Shown here one piece after another: positions 58,825-64,000 of a stretch of 64,000 bases of DNA. A program made the position numbers and the translations under genes. The stretch lies in the NCBI RefSeq assembly GCF_003633755.1, contig NZ_RBIL01000002.1, positions 1,674,001 through 1,738,000 of the forward strand, in the 5' to 3' direction. Within the stretch, counting starts at the first letter, position 1; every line of letters starts with the position of its first letter. Source of the DNA: Solirubrobacter pauli (lineage in GTDB: Bacteria > Actinomycetota > Thermoleophilia > Solirubrobacterales > Solirubrobacteraceae). Under the pieces are notes generated by a model that worked only from the letters and a program-made list of their open reading frames with translations, did no database searches and had not been told where the DNA came from.

Positions 58825-61167
58825 TTATCCACGCACGCGCCGGTGGCGGGGCTCGCGTCCGGGCGGCTGCTTCGGCTCCGGGCCCGGGTCCTCGACGTGC
58901 CACTCGCGCGTCACCGGGCCATCGATCGTCAGCGTCTCGTCGTAGTGGACGATCTCGAGCGGCTCGCCGTCCACCAGCTCGTAGGTGACGTCCTTGTGGC
59001 GGACGCGCACGCGGATGGACCTGTTCCGGTAGCGCACCCGGAACTCCAGCCGTGACAGCGCGTTGGGCAGGCGGGGACGGAAGCTGAGGTCGCCGCCGAA
59101 GTCGCGCATGCCGCCGAAGCCCGCCACGGCGGCGATCCAGGAGCCGGCGAGCGACGCGATGTGCAGCCCGTCGCGCGTGTTGTCCATGAGGTCGCCGAGG
59201 TCCATCCGGGCGGCCTCGCCGAAGTAGTCGTAGGCGAGGTCGAGGTGACCGACCTCCGCCGCGATGACGGCCTGCGCGCAGGCGGAGAGCGAGCTGTCGC
59301 GGACGGTGATCGGCTCGTAGTAGGCGAAGTCGCGCGCCTTCTGCTCGGCGCTGAACTGGTTGCCGCGCATGTACAGCGCCAGCACCAGGTCGGCCTGCTT
59401 GACGACCTGCGTGCTGTAGAGCCGGAAGTACGGCACGTGCAGCAGCAGCGGGTACTGGATGCCGTTGAACTCGAACGTCCGGTGGTGCGTGAAGCCCTCG
59501 GCCTGCGGGTGCACGCGCAGGCGCTCGTCGTACGGGATGTGGATGGCGGACGCGGCGTCGCGCCAGGCGGCGATCTCCTCGTCGTCGACGCCCAGGGCCC
59601 GCGCGTGGTCGACGTGCTTGGAGGCCACGAGCGCCGCGTGCCGCAGGTTCTGCTCGGCCATCAGGTTCGTGTAGACGTTGTCGTCGGCGACCGCGGAGTA
59701 CTCGTCCGGACCCGTGACGCCGTCGATGTGGAACCGGCCCTCGTGGTCGTGGTGGCCGAGCGAGCGCCACAGCCGCGCGGTGTGGACGAGCAGCTCCAGG
59801 CCGGTCGTGGCCTCGAACTCCTCGTCGTCGGTGGCGCGCACGTACCGGATGACGGCGTCGGCGATGTCCGCGTTGACGTGGAAGCCGGCCGTGCCCGCGG
59901 GCCAGTACGCGCTGCACTCCTGACCGCGGATCGTGCGCCACGGGAACGCCGCGCCCTTGAGCTCCAGCGTCTTGGCCCGTTCCAGCGCGAGGCCCAGCGT
60001 GGCGTGGCGCCAGCGCAGCGCGTCCGCGGCGGCGTGCGGCTGCGTGTAGGTGAGCAGCGGCAGCACGAACGTCTCCGTGTCCCAGAACGCGTGCCCGTCG
60101 TAGCCCGGGCCCGTCAGGCCCTTGGCCGGGATCGCGCGCCGCTCGGCGCGAGCGCCCGCCTGCAGCGTGTGGAAGAGCGCGAAGCGGACGGCCTGCTGGA
60201 GCTCGCCGTCGCCGTCGATCTCGACGTCCGCGTGCTCCCAGAACCCGTCCAGGTACTCGCGCTGCTGCTCGGCCAGGCGGTCCCAGCCGGTCCGCTTGGC
60301 CGACGACACGGCGGCGTCGACCTGGTCGCGCACGCTGGGCAGCGAGCGCCGGCTCGACCAGCCGTAGGCGAGGAACTTGGTGAAGCACAGCGTCTTGCCG
60401 GGCTGCAGCTCCGCGGTCAGCCAGACCCGGCCAAGGTCGTGCCCGGCCTCCGCGCCGGCGACGATCCCGTCGACCTTCTCGACCACGTGGTCCATGCCCG
60501 CGGCCATCCGCAGCTTGCTCTTGTGCGTGCGGTGGACGAGCACGACGCGCAGGTTGTTGACCTCCTGCTCCTCGGCCTCCAGCGGCGCCTCGAGCGCCGC
60601 CGCGGCCCGCGGGTCGCGCGTCTTCATCGCGTTCGGCTCGTTGGCGACGAGCTCGGACTGCGCGACGATCCGCAGCGGCTCGTCGTCGCAGACCTTGATC
60701 TCGTAGCGGATCGCGGCGACCGAGCGCTGGACGAAGCTCACCAGGCGCGTCGAGGTGATCTCCACCTCGCGCCCGCTCGGCGAGCGCCAGCGGACGTGGC
60801 GGCGCAGCACGCCGTCGCGCAGGTCCAGCGACCGGGTATGCCCGAGCAGCTCGCCGTAGCGGATGTCGAACGGCTCGTCGTCGACGAGCAGCCGGATCAG
60901 CTTGCCGTTGGTGGCGTTGACGACGGTCTGCCCGTCCTCCGGGTAGCCGTAGCCGGCCTCGGCGTACGGCAGCGGCCGCGTCTCGTAGAAGCCGTTCAGG
61001 TACGTGCCCGGAAGCCCGAACGGCTCCCCCTCGTCGAGGTTGCCGCGCAGGCCGATGTGGCCGTTGGAGAGCGCGAAGACGGACTCGGACTGCGCGAGCA
61101 CGTTGAGGTTCAGGCGCTCCTCGCTGACCGCCCACGGCTCGACGGTGAAGGCGGGATGGTCGATCAC
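58825..61167 (-). CDS. GH65 disaccharide phosphorylase family protein
   Basis: A 780-residue GH65 enzyme. Order: N-terminal beta-sandwich ([18 protein letters not shown]), linker helices, (alpha/alpha)6 catalytic barrel with [12 protein letters not shown] and the acid Glu in GVTGPDEYS, then [13 protein letters not shown] and a C-terminal beta domain. These enzymes phosphorolyse alpha-glucosides such as trehalose, maltose or kojibiose to beta-glucose 1-phosphate. The coupled beta-phosphoglucomutase gene upstream (GTGA overlap) supports a phosphorylase, not a hydrolase. Which disaccharide is not determinable. Confidence 0.93.
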   Translation of the reverse strand: MIDHPAFTVEPWAVSEERLNLNVLAQSESVFALSNGHIGLRGNLDEGEPFGLPGTYLNGFYETRPLPYAEAGYGYPEDGQTVVNATNGKLIRLLVDDEPFDIRYGELLGHTRSLDLRDGVLRRHVRWRSPSGREVEITSTRLVSFVQRSVAAIRYEIKVCDDEPLRIVAQSELVANEPNAMKTRDPRAAAALEAPLEAEEQEVNNLRVVLVHRTHKSKLRMAAGMDHVVEKVDGIVAGAEAGHDLGRVWLTAELQPGKTLCFTKFLAYGWSSRRSLPSVRDQVDAAVSSAKRTGWDRLAEQQREYLDGFWEHADVEIDGDGELQQAVRFALFHTLQAGARAERRAIPAKGLTGPGYDGHAFWDTETFVLPLLTYTQPHAAADALRWRHATLGLALERAKTLELKGAAFPWRTIRGQECSAYWPAGTAGFHVNADIADAVIRYVRATDDEEFEATTGLELLVHTARLWRSLGHHDHEGRFHIDGVTGPDEYSAVADDNVYTNLMAEQNLRHAALVASKHVDHARALGVDDEEIAAWRDAASAIHIPYDERLRVHPQAEGFTHHRTFEFNGIQYPLLLHVPYFRLYSTQVVKQADLVLALYMRGNQFSAEQKARDFAYYEPITVRDSSLSACAQAVIAAEVGHLDLAYDYFGEAARMDLGDLMDNTRDGLHIASLAGSWIAAVAGFGGMRDFGGDLSFRPRLPNALSRLEFRVRYRNRSIRVRVRHKDVTYELVDGEPLEIVHYDETLTIDGPVTREWHVEDPGPEPKQPPGREPRHRRVRG

Positions 61168-61838
61168 AGCAGCTCGGACAGGTCGTCCACGACGATGTCC
61201 GCTCCGTGCGCTTTGAGGGCTTGCGCCTGGTTCGCTCGGTTCACTCCCACGACGAACCCGAAGTGCCCGGCATGGCCCGCGGCCACACCTGCGAGCGCGT
61301 CCTCGAACACGGCGGCGTGCTCGGGCGCGACGCCGAGGCGCTTGGCCGCCTCCAGGAACGTGTCCGGCGCGGGCTTGCCCTTCAGCCCCAGCTCCTGCTT
61401 GACGCCCCCGTCCACGCGCTCCTGCATGAACCGGGCCATGTCCGTGACCTTCAGGACCTCGGCGGCGTTGTTGCTCGAGCTCACGAGCGCGCGCTTGAGA
61501 CCCGCCGCCTCCGCCGCTTCCAGGTACCGCCGCGACCCCTCGTAGGCCTCCACGCCCTGCTCGCGGATCAGGCGCAGCACGAGGTCGTTCTTGACCGTGC
61601 CGATCCGCGTGATCTCGCTCTCGGGCGGGTGCACGTCGCGCGAGGCCAGGAAGTCCCTGATCCCGTCCTCGCGCGCTTTGCCGTCCACGTACTTGACGTA
61701 GTCCGTCGCGATGTCGAACGGATAGCCCTCGTCCTCGAAGGTGGCTTTCCACGCCTTGGCGTGAACCGCGGCGGTGTCGGTGAGCACACCGTCGAGGTCG
61801 AACAGGAGGGCGGTGATGCCGCCTGGCAGACCCAGCAC
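61164..61838 (-). CDS. pgmB: Beta-phosphoglucomutase-type HAD protein
   Basis: A 224-residue HAD enzyme with both catalytic Asp in LLFDLDGVLTDTAAVHAKAW, the SSSNNAAEVL phosphate motif near 119, GLKGKPAPDTFL (Lys) and FEDALAGVAAGHAG. It converts beta-glucose 1-phosphate to glucose 6-phosphate, completing the GH65 step. TAGCCT ends 7 nt before the GTG start, suggesting a leaderless mRNA. Confidence 0.9.
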   Translation of the reverse strand: MLGLPGGITALLFDLDGVLTDTAAVHAKAWKATFEDEGYPFDIATDYVKYVDGKAREDGIRDFLASRDVHPPESEITRIGTVKNDLVLRLIREQGVEAYEGSRRYLEAAEAAGLKRALVSSSNNAAEVLKVTDMARFMQERVDGGVKQELGLKGKPAPDTFLEAAKRLGVAPEHAAVFEDALAGVAAGHAGHFGFVVGVNRANQAQALKAHGADIVVDDLSELL

Positions 61839-61845
61839 GGCGTTG

Positions 61846-61851
61846 AGGCTA
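61846..61851 (-). promoter_or_regulatory. -10 element of pgmB (leaderless)
   Basis: Minus-strand TAGCCT ends 7 nt before the pgmB GTG, without a ribosome site. Confidence 0.45.
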
Positions 61852-61855
61852 AGAC

Positions 61856-62701
61856 CTACTTGAGACGGAACGCGCGGATGCGGTCGTCGTACTGCGCGCT
61901 GTCACGCGAGTACAGGCCGTACGCAAGCGCCTGCAGGATGCTCAGCAGGCCGGTGTGGCTGCGGACGAACGCCGGCGAGTTGCTCGAGTAGTAGAGGGTG
62001 CGCTCGGAGAGCTTGGCGACGTCGGAGAGCGTCGCGTCGACGATCGCCAGCGTGTTCGCGCGGCGGTGCCGGGCGATCTTCATCGCGCGCAGGACGAGCG
62101 GGTGCGGGCGTCCGGCCGAGAGGCCGATGACCAGCGTGCGCTCGTCGATCCGGCCGAGCCGGCTGAGCGCCTCCTGGGACGGGGACGCGGCGATCTCCGC
62201 GCGGACGTCGAGCAGCATCAGCAGGTGGCGCAGATAGGACGCGAAGAACGCCATCTGGTCCGTGCCCGCGATGAGGATCTTCTCTGCGGACGCGATCGCC
62301 TCGATCGCGCCGTCGACCTCGGAGCGGCTGACGTGCCGCGCCGTGTCCTCGACGTTGACGTGGTCGGCGGCGATCGCCTGCTCGAACGGCGACTGGTCGA
62401 TGCTGAACAGCGGCGCCGACGGCTCGGGCGTGGTCGTCGTGCGGTGGTGGTGGCGGTACTCGTCGCGCGCCGCCTCCTGCAGCTCCGGGAAGCCCTCGAA
62501 GCCCAGTGCCTGGCTGAAGCGCACGACCGTCGAGCTCGACGTGTTCGCGCGCCGGGCGAGCTCCTCGGCGGTGTGGAAGGCGACTTCGTCGAGATGGTCG
62601 ACGACGTACTGGGCCACGTCCTTCTGGGAGCGGGAGAACTCCTCGAAGCGCGCGGAGATGTACGTGGAAAGTGTTTGATGGCCGCGGGCGGCCGGCGGCA
62701 T
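61856..62701 (-). CDS. RpiR/MurR-family transcriptional regulator
   Basis: A 281-residue regulator with an N-terminal helix-turn-helix (QYVVDHLDEVAFHTAEELAR, then TSSSTVVRFSQALGFEGFPE) and a SIS domain that senses phosphosugars (ILIAGTDQMAFFASYL, VIGLSAGRPHPLVLRAMKIA). It is upstream of pgmB-GH65 on the same strand with a 17-bp gap and probably controls them. ATG 62701 has GAGGA 8 nt upstream; in-frame ATGs at 62719 and 62767 are possible but overlap the divergent rfbC start region. Confidence 0.88.
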   Translation of the reverse strand: MPPAARGHQTLSTYISARFEEFSRSQKDVAQYVVDHLDEVAFHTAEELARRANTSSSTVVRFSQALGFEGFPELQEAARDEYRHHHRTTTTPEPSAPLFSIDQSPFEQAIAADHVNVEDTARHVSRSEVDGAIEAIASAEKILIAGTDQMAFFASYLRHLLMLLDVRAEIAASPSQEALSRLGRIDERTLVIGLSAGRPHPLVLRAMKIARHRRANTLAIVDATLSDVAKLSERTLYYSSNSPAFVRSHTGLLSILQALAYGLYSRDSAQYDDRIRAFRLK

Positions 62702-62765
62702 CGTGGCAGTCCTCGGCATGGCGAGGCGATCTTTCGACGGTCGCTCCCTAACCTCCTCCCGACTC

Positions 62766-63323
62766 ATGCAATCCATTGCGACTCGACTCGACGGACCGGT
62801 GTTGCTCGCGCCGAAGCTGCACGGTGATGAGCGCGGCTTCTTCGTGGAGACGTTCCGCGCCGACGTTGCGCGCGAGCACGGCATCCCCACCGACTACGTG
62901 CAGGACAACCACTCGCGCTCGCGGCAGGGCACGCTGCGCGGCATCCACTTCCAGACGCATCCGGGCCAGGGCAAGCTCGTCCGGGTGGCGCGCGGTCGGG
63001 TGTGGGACGTCGTCGTCGACCTGCGGCGCGGCTCGCCGACGTTCGGCGAGTGGGAGGGCTTCGAGCTCGACGACGTGAGCGGCCGGGTCCTCTACATCCC
63101 CGTCGGCTTCGGGCACGGCTTCCTCGTGCTCAGCGACACCGCGGACTTCGTCTACAAGTGCACCAACTACTACGACCCGGCTACCGAGGCCGGCATCAAG
63201 TTCGACGACCCGGACGTGAACGTCGAGTGGCCCACGGACGAGGTCGAGCTGCTGTATTCGCAGCGTGACAAGGACGCGCCGCGCCTGTCGGAGATCGCGG
63301 ACTCGCTGCCCTTCACGGTGTGA
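62766..63323 (+). CDS. rfbC: dTDP-4-dehydrorhamnose 3,5-epimerase
   Basis: A 185-residue RmlC-type epimerase for dTDP-rhamnose. It has HGDERGFFVETFR near 19, QDNHSRSRQGTLRGIHFQ (catalytic His), and VGFGHGFLVLSDTADFVYKCTNYY. No other rml genes are in the window. ATG 62766 lacks a clear Shine-Dalgarno; TAACCT about 12 nt upstream might be a -10. It is coupled to the next gene by a GTGA overlap. Confidence 0.93.
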   Translation: MQSIATRLDGPVLLAPKLHGDERGFFVETFRADVAREHGIPTDYVQDNHSRSRQGTLRGIHFQTHPGQGKLVRVARGRVWDVVVDLRRGSPTFGEWEGFELDDVSGRVLYIPVGFGHGFLVLSDTADFVYKCTNYYDPATEAGIKFDDPDVNVEWPTDEVELLYSQRDKDAPRLSEIADSLPFTV

Positions 63324-64000
63324 AAGGGCGCTTCGCACCCTCGCCGACCGGGGTCCTGCACCTCGGGAACCTGCGGACCGCGCTGCTCGCGTGGCTGTTC
63401 GCGCGGTCGGCGGGGTCGGCGTTCCTGCTGCGGATCGAGGACCTCGACGCCGGCCGCGTGCGACCCGGGTTCGCGGAGGCGCAGCTCGAGGACCTGCGCG
63501 CGCTCGGACTCGACTGGGACGGGGAGGTCGTCCGGCAGTCGGCGCGAACCTCGCTGTACGCGGAGGCGCTGGAGCGGCTCCCGGTGTACGAGTGCTTCTG
63601 CACGCGGGCCGAGGTGTCCGAGGCCGCGTCGGCCGCGCACGGGCCGGTCGGCGCGTACCCCGGCACGTGCCGGGGGCTGAGCGAGGCGGAGCGCGCCGCT
63701 CGGCGCGCGGCCGGGCGCGTGCCGGCGTTGCGGGTGGCGGCCGACGGTCCCGTCGTCACGTTCGTCGACCGCGTGCTCGGCGAGCAGTCCGGCTTCGTCG
63801 ACGACTTCGTCGTGCGTCGCAACGACGGCGCGTTCGCCTACAACCTCGCGGTCGTGGTCGACGACGCCGCCCAGGGCGTCGAAGAGGTGGTGCGCGGCGC
63901 CGACCTCGTGGACTCCACACCGCGGCAGATCTGGCTCGGCCGTGCGCTGGGCGCGGCGGACCTGTCGTACGCGCACGTGCCGCTCGTGCTGGGCGCCGAC
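63320..64000 (+). CDS. gluQ: Glutamyl-Q tRNA(Asp) synthetase, truncated by window edge
   Basis: A GTG-started frame open for 227 codons to the right edge. The start KGRFAPSPTGVLHLGNLRTA is the class I HIGH-type motif, followed by LLRIEDLDAGRVRPGF, and a zinc set YECFCTRAEV with YPGTCRGL, as in GluQRS rather than full GltX. GluQ charges glutamate onto queuosine in tRNA(Asp). The KMSKS-like end lies outside the window. GTGA overlap with rfbC. Whether this organism has queuosine cannot be told from here. Confidence 0.88.
   Translation, partial: MKGRFAPSPTGVLHLGNLRTALLAWLFARSAGSAFLLRIEDLDAGRVRPGFAEAQLEDLRALGLDWDGEVVRQSARTSLYAEALERLPVYECFCTRAEVSEAASAAHGPVGAYPGTCRGLSEAERAARRAAGRVPALRVAADGPVVTFVDRVLGEQSGFVDDFVVRRNDGAFAYNLAVVVDDAAQGVEEVVRGADLVDSTPRQIWLGRALGAADLSYAHVPLVLGAD

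Noticed and set aside
1-64000. CRISPR arrays, tRNA and rRNA genes, complete IS elements, prophage genes
   Set aside because: Looked for regularly spaced repeats, cloverleaf T-loops, rRNA-like stretches and integrase/capsid motifs; none found beyond the IS110 remnant.

Overview
This is a high-GC, tightly packed bacterial chromosome segment. Start codons are often GTG, genes often overlap by ATGA or GTGA, and many starts look leaderless. Gene families point to Actinobacteria: a CysO-type sulfur carrier next to threonine synthase, ECF sigma/anti-sigma pairs, and the ruvCAB-secDF-rel core neighbourhood. The very large Ig-like secreted proteins and the particular gene mix make me think of the Solirubrobacterales/Thermoleophilia lineage; that is an inference. 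I saw no rRNA, tRNA, CRISPR array, prophage or intact insertion sequence. The only mobile-element trace is a short IS110-type transposase remnant near the left edge.

Layout. 0-4 kb: a zinc-ribbon protein, the IS110 remnant, two small exported proteins of unknown function, and an ECF sigma factor with its membrane anti-sigma-like partner. 4-6.5 kb (minus): thrC, cysO and metF behind a SAM-I type riboswitch whose expression platform appears to mask the thrC ribosome binding site. 6.6-8.5 kb: a CorA-type transporter and a lipid kinase. 8.6-19.3 kb: an export locus. Two giant secreted proteins (ThuA/sugar-dehydrogenase/DUF1080 and an Ig-repeat partner) read left, and a cupredoxin, multicopper oxidase, cupredoxin operon reads right.

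20-35 kb: a housekeeping block on the minus strand, in order of transcription yebC, membrane protein, ruvC, ruvA, ruvB, PAS protein, secDF, small membrane protein, recJ, rel, coiled-coil repeat protein. It is interrupted by a plus-strand AraC regulator/toroid-protein pair and by a small methyltransferase. Two related palindromes with the core GGGACTGTCCC lie between recJ and the methyltransferase.

35-47 kb: a Tat-exported toroid protein; a single-chain ECF sigma/anti-sigma/membrane fusion that seems to start at CTG; a plus-strand run of methyltransferase, polyproline protein, phosphohexomutase, metallo-beta-lactamase-fold hydrolase and Na+/H+ antiporter; then an FAD oxidoreductase/glycosyltransferase pair. 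47-54 kb: a DHDPS-family aldolase, a TAXI-type TRAP transporter with a DUF1850 lipoprotein, a zinc alcohol dehydrogenase, a HAD phosphatase/dehalogenase, and a SoxR-like regulator divergent from an FMN-reductase-family gene over a clear operator. 55-64 kb: a YgfZ-like protein, a protein with an eCIS-associated-looking N-terminal motif, pdxS-pdxT with a histidine phosphatase, a GH65 phosphorylase/beta-phosphoglucomutase pair with a nearby RpiR regulator, rfbC, and a truncated glutamyl-Q tRNA(Asp) synthetase running off the right end.
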